Counted from the stretch's first letter, positions 18,455-27,372 are shown. The stretch is DNA of 64,000 nt from Hyphomicrobium sp. (GCA_002928735.1 PERL01000004.1:124001-188000), one strand, 5' to 3'. Notes: generated by a model from the sequence alone, not told the origin. A program made the numbers and translations.

Positions 18455-19399
18455 TCAGACCAACCCGCCAATCACAGCGTCGATATCCGCTGGCGTGCCC
18501 ACCGGCGTCGCCTTGATCGATTTTTCGATGCGTCCCACAAGGCCTGACAGCACCTTGCCCGACCCGATCTCATAAACCTCGGTGATGCCGTTCGCGGCCA
18601 TGTACTGCACGCACTCGCGCCAGCGCACCGTGCCGGTCACCTGTTCGACAAGCCGCCGCCGGATCTCGTCAGGATCAGAGATCGGCGCAGCCAGAACGTT
18701 CGCCACAACGGGAACCGACGGAGCGTTTACCTGCACTTTGCTCAAAGCGTCCGCCATCGCATCCGCGGCCGGCTGCATCAGCGCACAATGGAACGGTGCC
18801 GACACCGGCAACGGGATTGCGCGGCGCACGCCGAATGCCTTGCCAACTTCCGGCACACGATCGATCGCTGCTTTTGATCCCGACAGCACGACCTGCGTCG
18901 GCTCGTTATCGTTGGCCACCTGACAGCAATCGCCCTGCGCCGCCGCTTCTGCCACTTGTCTCGCCACATCGAGCCCGACGCCGAGCAGCGCCGTCATGGC
19001 GCCCTGCCCTACCGGAACCGCCTTTTGCATCGCCTGCCCGCGAAGCTTCAGCAAACGCGCCGTATCCGCCAGCGAGAACGCCCCAGCCGCTGCCAGGGCC
19101 GAATACTCACCCAGCGAATGCCCGGCGACGAAAGCAACCTTATCCTTGAGCGAAAACCCCTTCTCCCGCTCCAGCACGCGCATGACCGCCATGGACACCG
19201 CCATCAGTGCCGGCTGCGCATTCTCCGTCAGAGTGAGCGTTTCCTTCGGCCCCTCCCACATGATCTGCGAGAGGTTCTGTCCAAGCGCCTCGTCCACCTC
19301 GGCAAACACGTCGGCCGCAACCTTGAAGGTTTGCGCCAGTTCGCGGCCCATGCCGACGTCCTGACTGCCCTGCCCCGGAAATACGAATGCGATGGCCAT
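18455..19399 (-). CDS. fabD: Malonyl-CoA:ACP transacylase
   Basis: A 314-residue enzyme that loads malonate from malonyl-CoA onto ACP, supplying the extender for FabF. It starts MAIAFVFPGQGSQDVGMG, the family N-terminus, and has the nucleophile motif GHSLGEYSALAAAG with serine near residue 95. The catalytic histidine falls in PFHCALM near 205. It is the first gene of the fab cluster here, 142 bases upstream of fabG on the minus strand. Confidence 0.95.
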   Translation of the reverse strand: MAIAFVFPGQGSQDVGMGRELAQTFKVAADVFAEVDEALGQNLSQIMWEGPKETLTLTENAQPALMAVSMAVMRVLEREKGFSLKDKVAFVAGHSLGEYSALAAAGAFSLADTARLLKLRGQAMQKAVPVGQGAMTALLGVGLDVARQVAEAAAQGDCCQVANDNEPTQVVLSGSKAAIDRVPEVGKAFGVRRAIPLPVSAPFHCALMQPAADAMADALSKVQVNAPSVPVVANVLAAPISDPDEIRRRLVEQVTGTVRWRECVQYMAANGITEVYEIGSGKVLSGLVGRIEKSIKATPVGTPADIDAVIGGLV

Positions 19400-19513
19400 T
19401 GTCCGCGCGCCCTTCTGCTGAGGCGATACCGCCTGAGATCACTGGCGCGGCAATGCCCCAAGCCGGACGCGCTCGTCAAGGCGGACCCATGGCCGCGCTA
19501 GCTCTGTACCCGC

Positions 19514-20470
19514 TCAATGCGCGGTTTTTGCCCCGAACATCGGCTTCACCAAACCCACAACGACAGCCACAATGGCGCCCGCGACCAAACCAACCATGGC
19601 CGAGGCCAGCGTCCCTGTCAGCCAGGCAAAAAAGCCCGACGCCACGGGGATCGCCGCGCGCACCGCCTCCGACCAATCATGGATCAGATGCTCGGGCCCC
19701 GGATAGTCGAACACAGCAAGACTGTGGATCAGAATGCCGCCGCCAACCCAGAGCATGGCGATCGTGCCGACGAACGCCAACGCCTTCAAGAATCCCGGCA
19801 TGCCCTTCACCAACGCCCGGCCGACGGGCGCCGAAACTGGCCCCCCGCGCTTGGCCAGCCAAACGCCGAAATCGTCGGCCTTCACGATCAGCGCCACAGC
19901 GCCATAAACCAGGAATGTAATGAACAGGCCCACGACCGCCAGCACGACACCGCGCGTCACGACATCGGGCGCATCAATGGTCGACAACGCAATCGCCATG
20001 ATTTCCGCCGACAGAATGAAGTCAGTTCGGATGGCACCCGCCACGCGCTCATCTTCAAGCTTCTGCGCTTCCGGTGTGCCTTCTTTCACGTCCGCAACGG
20101 TCGTGGTCACCTTATGCGGCGACACCATCTCGTGCACTTTTTCATAGCCTTCGAAAGCGAGATAGAGGCCGCCCACAAACAGAATCGGCGTGATCAGCCA
20201 CGGCGCGAATTGCGACAGCAGCAACGCGGCGGGAAGGAGAAACAACAATTTGTTCTTGAGCGAGCCCAGCGCAATCCGCCCGATGATCGGCAATTCGCGT
20301 TTGGCAGCAAGCCCCGTGACGTAGCGCGGCGTAACAGCCGCATCGTCGATCACGATACCGGCAGCCTTCGCCCCCGCTTTGCCCGCCTGCGCCGCGGCAT
20401 CATCGATCGTCGTGGCTGCCAACTTTGCCAGCGCCACAACGTCATCGAGAAGTGCAAGCAAGCCGCTCAT
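19514..20470 (-). CDS. DUF808 family inner-membrane protein (YedI-like)
   Basis: The 318-residue product matches the DUF808/YedI family. It begins MSGLLALLDDVVALAKLAAT, has TIDDAAAQAGKAGAKAAGIV, KLLFLLPAALLLSQFAPWLI and LYLAFEGYEKVHE in the expected order, then several C-terminal membrane helices rich in glycine and alanine. The cellular role of the family is not known. I placed the start at MSGLL, the conserved family N-terminus, although the frame is open 42 codons upstream. It is divergent from the antiporter gene at 20671. Confidence 0.88.
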   Translation of the reverse strand: MSGLLALLDDVVALAKLAATTIDDAAAQAGKAGAKAAGIVIDDAAVTPRYVTGLAAKRELPIIGRIALGSLKNKLLFLLPAALLLSQFAPWLITPILFVGGLYLAFEGYEKVHEMVSPHKVTTTVADVKEGTPEAQKLEDERVAGAIRTDFILSAEIMAIALSTIDAPDVVTRGVVLAVVGLFITFLVYGAVALIVKADDFGVWLAKRGGPVSAPVGRALVKGMPGFLKALAFVGTIAMLWVGGGILIHSLAVFDYPGPEHLIHDWSEAVRAAIPVASGFFAWLTGTLASAMVGLVAGAIVAVVVGLVKPMFGAKTAH

Positions 20471-20670
20471 CGTGCCATCCCCCATATCGCAGCCAGCGGA
20501 ATCACCGCCAGCGCCCGTCCTTGTCACCCGGCGCTCCTTATACGGCAAGAGCCGCGCAACCCGTAAGACAACGGGGCTGGTTGGACCGGGTTGCATCTGT
20601 CATGCCGTCGCAGGTGAACCCGAACAAGGAGTCGCCGCGTTGTTCATCGCAAATTGAGGGAGGGCACGGG

Positions 20671-22443
20671 GTGGAACTTCTGGTCGCAAAACTCGCCGCC
20701 GTCGGCCTCGCCGGGATCGGATCGCAATGGCTGGCCTGGCGCTTCCGCATCCCGGGCATCGTCCTCCTGGCGCTCGCTGGCCTCGCCTTGGGCCCGGCAA
20801 CGGGGTTCCTCGTCCCCGAGCGCGACTTTGGCCAGCTCTTCAAGCCCATGGTCGCAGTCGCCGTCGCCATCATCCTTTTCGAAGGCGGGTTTACCCTCAA
20901 CTTCCACGAAATCCGCCACACCTCGACCGCCGTCCGCCGCCTCGTCATCATTGGCGCCCCGCTCGCTTGGGTCTTGAACACGGCGGCCGGTTACTACGTG
21001 GCCGGCCTGCCGCTCCCCGCAGCCGTTATTCTCGGTGGTGTCCTCGTCGTCACCGGCCCGACGGTGATCATGCCGCTGCTGCGCCAATCCAATCTCACGT
21101 CACGCCCAGCCTCGCTCCTGCGCTGGGAAGCCATCGTCAACGATCCCGTCGGCGCGCTCTTTGCGGTGATTGCTTTCGAAGCTCTGCTCATCTCGCAGGG
21201 CACTGGCACCGTTCCCGAACTGATTGCGCACGCCATTGTCGCACTCATCTTTGCGCTGGGTGTCGGCATTCTGGCTGGCCGCGCCGTCGTGTGGACGTTC
21301 AACGGCGGTCACGTCCCCGAATACCTGAAGGCCCCCGTCCTCCTCGTCGTCGTTTTGGGAACCTACGTCGCCTCGCAATGGATCCTCGAAGAGTCGGGGC
21401 TGCTCACCGTCACGGTTCTTGGCATCACACTCGCCAACTCCAATCTCGCCGACCTCGTCGAAATCCGCCGCTTCAAAGAGACAATCACAACACTCCTCGT
21501 CTCCGGTGTGTTCGTCCTCCTCAGCGCCAGCATCGATATGGCCACCATTCAAGCCCTCGACTGGCGCGCCGCCGCCTTCGTCGCGGTCATGCTCTTCGTC
21601 GTACGGCCCGTCACAATTTTCATCGCCACCATCGGATCAGGCCTCACCTGGCAGGAACGCGTCCTCACCGGCTGGATCGCCCCGCGCGGCGTCGTCGCCA
21701 TCGCGGTGACGAGCTTCTTCGCCGCCAAACTCACCAATTTCTACATCGACGGATCGCGCGAGATGGTCGGCCTGGCGTTCGCCATCGTCATGACCACCGT
21801 CGTCCTGCACGGCTTCACACTTGCACCCTTGGCGCAATGGCTTGGCCTAGCCGCCGGCAAGCGCAACGGCGTCATCATCGTTGGCGGCAGTGCCTGGAGC
21901 GTGGGCCTTGCCAAGAAACTCAAAGACCACGGCTTGCCGGTGCTGATCGTCGACAACAACTGGAACCAGCTGCGTGAAGCCCGCTCCGCCGGCATCCCAA
22001 CGCACTACGGCGAAATCCTCTCTGAGACCATGGAATACTCGCTCGACCTCGGCGGTTACGGCACCATGATCGCGGCCACCGAAAACGACGCCTACAATAC
22101 GCTTGTCCTCACCGACTACGCGTTCGACTTCGGCCGCCAGAACGTGTTCCAGATCGCCCCGGCAACCCGCAAACTCGGGATAGCCGCCGAAGCCGCCTTC
22201 CAACTCGGCGGCCGCGCCCTGCAGGCCGGCCAATCGACGCTTTCAGATTTTGCACGCGGCGGCAGCGAGATCGGCTTCAGCGCCACCAAGCTCACGGCGA
22301 AGTTCGACTTGAAACAGTTGATCGCCAGCAAGGATGCGCGCTGGGTGCCGGTCCTCGCCATCAAGCCCGACTTGAGCATCGTGGTCGCCACCGCCGGAAA
22401 ACCATTTGCCGCCTCGACCGACGACATCGTCATCGGCCACTAG
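20671..22443 (+). CDS. Cation:proton antiporter (CPA1/NhaP type) with NAD-binding domain
   Basis: A 590-residue membrane transporter. About twelve hydrophobic segments span residues 1-400, with the antiporter core seen as VTGPTVIMPLLRQ near 130 and EAIVNDPVGALF near 155 (the ND pair of NhaP-type exchangers). From about residue 405 a cytosolic Rossmann domain begins (VIIVGGSAWSVGLAKKL), resembling the TrkA-N/RCK regulatory domains that sense nucleotides. I infer Na+ or K+/H+ exchange without predicting the ion. The start is GTG at 20671 with GAGGGAGGGC upstream. It ends eight bases from the convergent end of ubiG. Confidence 0.88.
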   Translation: MELLVAKLAAVGLAGIGSQWLAWRFRIPGIVLLALAGLALGPATGFLVPERDFGQLFKPMVAVAVAIILFEGGFTLNFHEIRHTSTAVRRLVIIGAPLAWVLNTAAGYYVAGLPLPAAVILGGVLVVTGPTVIMPLLRQSNLTSRPASLLRWEAIVNDPVGALFAVIAFEALLISQGTGTVPELIAHAIVALIFALGVGILAGRAVVWTFNGGHVPEYLKAPVLLVVVLGTYVASQWILEESGLLTVTVLGITLANSNLADLVEIRRFKETITTLLVSGVFVLLSASIDMATIQALDWRAAAFVAVMLFVVRPVTIFIATIGSGLTWQERVLTGWIAPRGVVAIAVTSFFAAKLTNFYIDGSREMVGLAFAIVMTTVVLHGFTLAPLAQWLGLAAGKRNGVIIVGGSAWSVGLAKKLKDHGLPVLIVDNNWNQLREARSAGIPTHYGEILSETMEYSLDLGGYGTMIAATENDAYNTLVLTDYAFDFGRQNVFQIAPATRKLGIAAEAAFQLGGRALQAGQSTLSDFARGGSEIGFSATKLTAKFDLKQLIASKDARWVPVLAIKPDLSIVVATAGKPFAASTDDIVIGH

Positions 22444-22450
22444 GCCCTCA

Positions 22451-23209
22451 CTACGCTCGCCGCAGAACCTGCAAATAGTTGACGCTCGTGTCCGCGCCCA
22501 CGCTCCACTTAAACGTCAGGGGATTGAGCGCCACGCCCTTCAACTCGAGCGCGGAAAGGCCGAGCGGCGCGAGGTGCGCCGTCACCTCATCCGGCCGGAC
22601 AAACTTTGCCCAGTCGTGCGTGCCCCGCGGCAGCCATCGCAACACATATTCCGCCCCGATGATCGCCTTCACGTAGGATTGCGGCGTCCGGTTCAGCGTG
22701 CCGATCACCATCAGCCCACCGGGCTTCACAAGCCGCCCAATCGCCCGCAGAAACTCGCCCACATCCGCCACGTGCTCGACCACTTCCAGCGACAGGACGA
22801 TGTCAAACGCACCCGTCTCCCCCGCCAGATCCTCCGGCAGCGCATGCCGGTAGTCGATCCCGATGCCCGCCTGCTCCGCGTGATGGCGCGCCACCATCAC
22901 ATTGCGCTCCGAAGCATCGATACCCATCACCTCCGCGCCGAGTCGCGCCATCGGCTCCGCAACGAGCCCAGCGCCACAACCGGCATCCAAGAGCCGCAGC
23001 CCCGCCAAAGGTTTCTCACGGATCGGACATCGCCCCGACATTGCCGGGAGTTGCTGCGACAAGTACTGCACGCGCACCGCGTTGAACGCATGCACGACCT
23101 TGAATGCCCCGTCCGGCTTCCACCACTCGTCCGCCAACGCATTGAACCGCGCCACCTCCGCCGCATCCGCCGTCGGCTTCACACCCTTCAGTTCATCCTT
23201 GCGCAGCAC
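22451..23209 (-). CDS. ubiG: Ubiquinone biosynthesis O-methyltransferase UbiG
   Basis: A 252-residue SAM-dependent methyltransferase that carries out the two O-methylations of ubiquinone synthesis. Family features are FNALADEWWKPDGAFKVVHA near residue 25, the SAM motif LLDAGCGAGLVAEPMARLGA near 75, and the membrane-binding segment ending in GTLNRTPQSYVKAI near 180. The start is GTG with GAGGAG eight bases upstream on the minus strand. It is divergent from rpsF, separated by a 366-base control region. Confidence 0.93.
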   Translation of the reverse strand: MLRKDELKGVKPTADAAEVARFNALADEWWKPDGAFKVVHAFNAVRVQYLSQQLPAMSGRCPIREKPLAGLRLLDAGCGAGLVAEPMARLGAEVMGIDASERNVMVARHHAEQAGIGIDYRHALPEDLAGETGAFDIVLSLEVVEHVADVGEFLRAIGRLVKPGGLMVIGTLNRTPQSYVKAIIGAEYVLRWLPRGTHDWAKFVRPDEVTAHLAPLGLSALELKGVALNPLTFKWSVGADTSVNYLQVLRRA

Positions 23210-23575
23210 GCGGCCTGCTCCTCAATTTGCCTTGGTGACTATACGCGTATTCCGCCGCTCGGGACCTCTGACGCACCCCGACTTTGCACCCTCTCCCTTG
23301 CCTCCCGCCCGATTTCGCGTATAAGCCCCCTCGTCACCCGCTCCGGTTGGAGGCTGAACGGGGGGCCGTGTTGTATTGGCGTAAGCTGATCGCGCGGAGG
23401 AGCTTCAAGCGGCTCCGTCTCCCAGTGTCTTCACTCTCATGGGTTTCCTGTTGGCCCTTCCAGGTCCGGCAGAGGCTTTGCGCCGGAGCATGACCCGCAT
23501 TTGCGACATACGCTTTTACGGAACCGGCTTCACACCCGCCCGCGGAGTGTGGACCCAAACAAAGAGGGGTTTAGC
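23210..23575. other. Divergent intergenic region ubiG/rpsF
   Basis: The 366 bases hold the ubiG promoter and the rpsF leader. A compact hairpin 25 bases before the rpsF start is listed separately. The rest contains no convincing gene; its open frames have atypical composition. Confidence 0.4.
23531..23551 (+). promoter_or_regulatory. Candidate S6:S18 autoregulatory leader hairpin
   Basis: CACAC (23531-23535) pairs with GTGTG (23547-23551) around a loop region that contains CCG and GGA. It sits just before rpsF. In other bacteria the S6:S18 complex represses its own operon by binding an mRNA hairpin that mimics 16S rRNA, with conserved CCG and GGA elements. Position and motif fit; binding is inferred. 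Confidence 0.45.
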
Positions 23576-24118
23576 ATGCCGTTATACGAGCATGTCTTCA
23601 TGACGCGTCAGGACGTGTCCAACCAGCAGGTTGAGACGCTGACCAAGGAATTCACCGACGTCATCACCGAAGGCGGCGGCACGGTCACCAAGTCGGAATA
23701 CTGGGGTCTCAAAGGCCTCGCCTACAAGATCAAGAAGAACCGCAAGGCGCACTTCTCGCTCTTGAACATTGATGCTCCCCCGGCCGCCGTGGCCGAAATG
23801 GAGCGCCGCATGGGCATCCAGACCGACATCCTGCGCTTCATCACCATCAAGGTCGAAGAGCACGAAACCGAACCGTCTGCGATGATGCGCAAGCAGGATC
23901 GCGACGAGCGCGGTGATCGTGGCGACCGCGGTGATCGCGGCGACCGTGGCCCCCGCGGTGGCGGCGGCTTCCGTGGTGGCGATCGTGGTGGCGACGGTGG
24001 CTCGACGTTCCGCTCTCGTCCCCCGCGTGAAGGCGGCGGGTTCCGCGACGGCGATGCGCCGCGCGGTCCGCGTCCGCCCCGTCCGCCCCGCAACGACACA
24101 CCTGGCTCGGAGGGCTAA
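23576..24118 (+). CDS. rpsF: 30S ribosomal protein S6 with long Arg/Gly/Asp-rich tail
   Basis: The 180-residue product starts [18 protein letters not shown], typical alphaproteobacterial S6, and keeps the S18-contact fold up to about residue 95. The remaining 85 residues are low-complexity, built from repeats of Arg-Gly-Asp-like units ([19 protein letters not shown] near 115-133) and Gly/Arg/Pro. Such a tail is longer than in E. coli S6, where glutamates are added to the C-terminus. It is first in rpsF-rpsR-DUF2232-rplI. The ATG at 23576 is chosen from the conserved N-terminus; GAGGGG lies just upstream. Confidence 0.95.
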   Translation: MPLYEHVFMTRQDVSNQQVETLTKEFTDVITEGGGTVTKSEYWGLKGLAYKIKKNRKAHFSLLNIDAPPAAVAEMERRMGIQTDILRFITIKVEEHETEPSAMMRKQDRDERGDRGDRGDRGDRGPRGGGGFRGGDRGGDGGSTFRSRPPREGGGFRDGDAPRGPRPPRPPRNDTPGSEG

Positions 24119-24121
24119 TCC

Positions 24122-24370
24122 ATGGCTGAAGTCCAGCAGTTGGCCGCTCGCCGGCCGTTCCATCGCCGCCGCAAGACCTGCCCATTCTCAGGCGAGCATG
24201 CGCCGAAGATCGACTACAAGGATGTGCGCCTTCTGGGCCGTTACATCTCCGAGCGCGGCAAGATCGTGCCGAGCCGCATCACGGCCGTATCCGCCAAGAA
24301 GCAGCGCGAACTGGCAAAAGCCATCAAGCGCGCCCGCTTCCTCGGCCTCCTGCCGTACGTCTTGAAGTAA
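24122..24370 (+). CDS. rpsR: 30S ribosomal protein S18
   Basis: An 82-residue basic protein that pairs with S6 on the small-subunit platform. The pattern [20 protein letters not shown] and the C-terminal [20 protein letters not shown] followed by [20 protein letters not shown] are diagnostic. The start lies three bases after the rpsF stop, so the two are co-translated. A stem-loop follows the stop codon. Confidence 0.97.
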   Translation: MAEVQQLAARRPFHRRRKTCPFSGEHAPKIDYKDVRLLGRYISERGKIVPSRITAVSAKKQRELAKAIKRARFLGLLPYVLK

Positions 24371-24379
24371 CCGACGAAA

Positions 24380-24422
24380 TGCCCCAACCGGCCGGCGCGC
24401 GGAACGCGTGTCGGTTGGGGCA
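24380..24422 (+). terminator. GC-rich hairpin after rpsR
   Basis: TGCCCCAACCG (24380-24390) pairs with CGGTTGGGGCA (24412-24422). No T-run follows, so it may be a partial terminator or an mRNA-stability element. It separates highly needed rpsF/rpsR from the downstream membrane gene and rplI. Confidence 0.5.
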
Positions 24423-24518
24423 ATTCAACAACGCAGCGACGAAAACGAAATCAAGGGTTGGGCGCGCGGCGGATGCCGGACAGCGCTCTAACTGCGCAAG
24501 CGGGACAGCTGGGATCGG

Positions 24519-25508
24519 ATGCGCAAAGAAATTCTCATAGCCCTGTTGCTCGGCCTCGTGTCGGCGGTGGTCTTCGCCTCCGCAACGACGGGCCCGATGC
24601 TCATGCGCTTTGCGCTCTTTCTTTTGACCTCGCTGCCGATCTTCCTTGCGGGCCTCGGCTGGGGCTGGCGCTTCGCCGCCGTCGCAGGCACTGCAAGCAT
24701 TCTGATCGTCTTGGCGCTCGCCGGTCCGATGATCGCTGGCATCTATGCACTGACGCAGATCATCCCGGCCGTCATCCTCACCTATCTGGCGCTCCTCAAC
24801 CGGCCCTATCAACCTGACGGCGCCGAGACCGCGACGGTCGAGTGGTATCCCGTCGGCCGTCTCGTGCTCTGGGCCGCCGTCATGGCCGGTTCGATCACGC
24901 TCATCGTCCTCCTCGTCATCGGCCAGGATTTCGACGAACTCCGTACCGGTCTCAAACAGTACCTGTCGGAATCGATCAAAACCAACATGCCCCCGGACGC
25001 CACGGGCGCCGCACTCGACGATCAGCAGTTGGAAACGATGACCAACATCATGGTCGCCGTCATGCCGGCCGCATCCGCCGTCTCCTGGCTGACCGCCCTC
25101 GTGGTCAACCTCTGGCTCGCTGGCCGCATCACGTTGGCCTCCGGCCAATTGCAGCGCCCCTGGCCCGACATCTCGGCGATGGATTTCCCGCCCGGCACGG
25201 CTCTGATGCTCATTGCGTCGATGCTCGGCGCAGGCGCCAAAGGCATCGCTGGCGCCGTCGGCACCGCCTTCCTCGGCGCTTTTTTCCTCGCCTATGTCTT
25301 TGCCGGCCTCGCCGTCATCCACTACGTGACGCGCGCCCGCGCCTGGCGTCCGATCGGGCTTTGGATGCTCTACATCGGCCTCCTCGTTGTCGCCGTCTGG
25401 ATCGCCGTCTTCATCGCCCTCGTCGGCCTCGCGGAACGGCCGCTGCGGCTGCGCGAGCGCGCCTTCCCTTCAGGCCCGCCGCCACCACCGGCTCCGGTGT
25501 CCACCTGA
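24519..25508 (+). CDS. DUF2232 membrane protein
   Basis: A 329-residue integral membrane protein with seven or eight hydrophobic helices (near residues 4-30, 32-60, 65-90, 118-142, 175-205, 232-260 and 275-310). It occupies the slot between rpsR and rplI where alphaproteobacteria usually carry a DUF2232 (YybS-like) gene, and its N-terminus MRKEILIALLLGLVSAVVFA fits that family. Function is unknown. Conserved linkage with ribosomal genes may reflect expression rather than function. Confidence 0.82.
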   Translation: MRKEILIALLLGLVSAVVFASATTGPMLMRFALFLLTSLPIFLAGLGWGWRFAAVAGTASILIVLALAGPMIAGIYALTQIIPAVILTYLALLNRPYQPDGAETATVEWYPVGRLVLWAAVMAGSITLIVLLVIGQDFDELRTGLKQYLSESIKTNMPPDATGAALDDQQLETMTNIMVAVMPAASAVSWLTALVVNLWLAGRITLASGQLQRPWPDISAMDFPPGTALMLIASMLGAGAKGIAGAVGTAFLGAFFLAYVFAGLAVIHYVTRARAWRPIGLWMLYIGLLVVAVWIAVFIALVGLAERPLRLRERAFPSGPPPPPAPVST

Positions 25509-25559
25509 TTTTCTCGCATCGCCTTCCACCATCAAACACGCAACGAAAGGACCACCCCC

Positions 25560-26135
25560 ATGCAAGTCATTCTCCTCCAGCGCGTCGGCCGCATCGGCCA
25601 GATGGGCGATGTCGTCAACGTCAAGGACGGCTTTGCCCGCAACTTCCTGCTGCCGCAGAAGAAGGCACTCCGCGCCACCAAGGAAAACCTCGCCAAGTTC
25701 GAAGGCCAGCGCGCGCAGCTCGAAGCCAATAACCTCGAGCTGAAGAAGGAAGCCGAAGCGGTTGCCGCCAAGCTGGACGGCCAGTCGTTCATCACCATCC
25801 GCTCCGCCGGCGATACCGGCCAGCTCTACGGCTCCGTCTCCCCGCGCGACATCGCCGAAGTCGTCACTGCTGGCGGCTTCACCGTCGACCGCAACCAGGT
25901 CGTCATCGACAAGCCGATCAAGACGCTCGGGCTGCACGGCGCCAAGATCCAGCTCCACCCGGAAGTGCTGGTCTCCGTCTCCGTCAACGTCGCCCGCTCG
26001 CAGGAAGAGGCCGATCGTCAGGCCCGCGGTGAGAACGTCACCGTCATCAAGGACGAGAAGCTCGACATCGAGACCTACTCCGAAGACATGTTCGAAGAAG
26101 GCTCTGCCCCAGCGGACGAAGCCGAAGAGGCCTGA
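25560..26135 (+). CDS. rplI: 50S ribosomal protein L9
   Basis: A 191-residue protein of the large subunit near the L1 stalk. The signature [20 protein letters not shown] followed by [11 protein letters not shown] is present in the N-terminal 40 residues. A long connecting helix and the C-terminal RNA-binding domain follow, then an acidic tail ending EAEEA. It is slightly longer than E. coli L9, as is usual in this order. An intrinsic terminator follows at 26161-26193. Confidence 0.96.
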   Translation: MQVILLQRVGRIGQMGDVVNVKDGFARNFLLPQKKALRATKENLAKFEGQRAQLEANNLELKKEAEAVAAKLDGQSFITIRSAGDTGQLYGSVSPRDIAEVVTAGGFTVDRNQVVIDKPIKTLGLHGAKIQLHPEVLVSVSVNVARSQEEADRQARGENVTVIKDEKLDIETYSEDMFEEGSAPADEAEEA

Positions 26136-26160
26136 TCCTCTCGACAGACTTCCGCCGCAG

Positions 26161-26193
26161 AACCCCGCAGGCTCCAGCCTAGCGGGGTTCTTG
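26161..26193 (+). terminator. Intrinsic terminator of rplI operon
   Basis: AACCCCGC (26161-26168) pairs with GCGGGGTT (26182-26189). An inner AGGCT/AGCCT pairing extends the stem, and TTC-TTGC follows. It lies 26 bases after the rplI stop. Confidence 0.8.
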
Positions 26194-26221
26194 CATTTCC
26201 ACGCCCGTCCTCCGCCTTAAA

Positions 26222-26250
26222 ACAAAAACGGAGCGGACCTTTCGGACCGC
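26222..26250 (-). terminator. Minus-strand hairpin with T-run
   Basis: Read on the minus strand, GCGGTCC and GGTCCGC pair around GAAA with one central mismatch, followed by CCGTTTTTGTTTT. This is a plausible intrinsic terminator for a transcript covering the tiny ORF at 26369-26434, since no other minus-strand gene ends nearby. Confidence 0.5.
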
Positions 26251-26368
26251 CCCGCTTCTGTCTCATGTCAAAACGCGTTTGGAGGAAGACGCCGTGACAC
26301 TGGTAACACCTCGGAGGAAACTGGACCCGCCCGGGCCGCGTCGCGCGGCCCCCAGCGGGGATGCTGGC

Positions 26369-26434
26369 TCAGCCTGCGCGAGTGCGACGGCGAGCCGGCT
26401 GACGCTGCAACAGCGCCAGAATGAAGGCTTGCAT
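26369..26434 (-). CDS. Tiny ORF (21 aa), possible leader peptide or small protein
   Basis: The reading frame encodes MQAFILALLQRQPARRRTRA plus a final glycine: a hydrophobic half followed by a strongly basic half. A clean AGGAG ribosome binding site lies six bases before this ATG; an in-frame ATG two codons earlier abuts that site. Immediately upstream is the palindrome GGCCCGTTGACGGGCC (26446-26461). Downstream on the minus strand are two stable GC-rich hairpins (near 26351-26366 and 26334-26350), then a terminator-like element. It could be a leader peptide, a small membrane-active protein or chance. I do not recognise it. Confidence 0.35.
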   Translation of the reverse strand: MQAFILALLQRQPARRRTRAG

Positions 26435-26658
26435 GATCATCTCCTGGCCCGTTGACGGGCCTTGTCTGTTCTGACGCCGGCAGGCACACAATGCTTCCCA
26501 GCACCAACCGGCCTCTACTTCCTACCTAAGTTCTCTACGCCGTAGAAGTCTCAAAATCGCAGTGCACCATTGCGCTGGACGCATAGCTCTTTTCAGCATT
26601 GTGTAATGCTCGGGTGCAGCGTTCCCCAAATTTCGAAAACGCCAGCCTTGCTGCATAC

Positions 26659-26684
26659 GAAAAAGGGGCGCCATGCAGCGCCCC
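26659..26684 (-). terminator. Intrinsic terminator of the secreted-protein gene at 26710
   Basis: On the minus strand GGGGCGC and GCGCCCC (plus positions 26678-26684 and 26665-26671) form a stem around six bases, followed by TTTTTCG. It lies about 25 bases after the stop of the gene at 26710. Confidence 0.78.
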
Positions 26685-26709
26685 TCTCCGGCCGAAATCG
26701 GCAAGTCTG

Positions 26710-27126
26710 TTAGCGCGCTGCCGGCGTCGAATAAGCGACCCGCTCATACACGCGCGTCGTCAGGAACGATGCACCCGTCGAGCAGAAGAACTCGACCGAA
26801 GGACCATCCGCCGTATCGATCCGCGCCGTGCGGCCGGCAGCCACCAGCGTGCTAAAACGCGAGGCTGTGCCGCCTTTTGCGGCTTCCGAGGCCGCCTCAC
26901 CGGCTTCCCCGATCAACAGCGTCAGATCGCACCCGCCCCGCTCGGCGAGGAAGTAGCCGACGGCCTGCTTCGATCCCACGGGGAACGACAGACCAGCCTT
27001 AGGCTTCACGACGGTGGCCGAAGAAAACTCACCAGCGTGAGTAGCCGATGCACCCAGACCAGCGGCCCCTGCGATGACCAGAGCGGCGGCGGCAACAAGC
27101 GACTTGAAAGAAAGCGAAGTGGACAT
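26710..27126 (-). CDS. Secreted protein, paralogue of the next gene, unknown function
   Basis: The 138-residue product has a clear signal peptide (MSTSLSFKSLVAAAALVIAG, predicted cleavage after ATHA). The mature part has two cysteines, in GGCDLTLLIG and EFFCSTG, probably disulfide-bonded in the periplasm. It shares motif order with the protein at 27373-27768: a KAGLSFPVGSKQAVGYFLAE-like block, a Cys-x-hydrophobic strand, an ARIDT/LQIDS strand, an EFFC motif and a TRVYERVAYS/ARVFEREGYS end. I do not recognise a named family. A terminator follows it. The start is set by the signal peptide; upstream frame is not credible. Confidence 0.7.
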   Translation of the reverse strand: MSTSLSFKSLVAAAALVIAGAAGLGASATHAGEFSSATVVKPKAGLSFPVGSKQAVGYFLAERGGCDLTLLIGEAGEAASEAAKGGTASRFSTLVAAGRTARIDTADGPSVEFFCSTGASFLTTRVYERVAYSTPAAR

Positions 27127-27372
27127 TGGTGGGCTCCATCGTGTTCGAACTGAGGTTGTAAACACAAACAGCGCCCGCAGCGGCCTCACGTGCTCATGAT
27201 CGGTCTCAACTGCTGGCGACCCCGTAATTAACCTCCTGGTCTCTTGTACAAAAGTGCTAGTTCAGCACCCCAGCCCTGCGTTTGCTGCAGCGCAAAACAG
27301 TCACAGCCCGAACGGGTAGGCTTACCCGCCCAGGCTGCAATTTATATCAAAGCTATGCGAATACCGGGATGC

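Larger units (their letters stand above)
26136..26709. other. Non-coding stretch with several hairpins and one tiny ORF
   Basis: This 574-base gap holds the rplI terminator, a minus-strand hairpin with T-run (26222-26250), a 21-codon minus-strand ORF (26369-26434) with nearby GC-rich stem-loops, and the terminator of the secreted protein gene at 26710. I see no larger credible gene. Confidence 0.5.

Noticed and set aside
23340-23530. Possible SRP-like RNA (AGGTCCGG element) before rpsF
   Set aside because: Only a few bases resemble the SRP RNA tetraloop region; the rest of the conserved core is missing.
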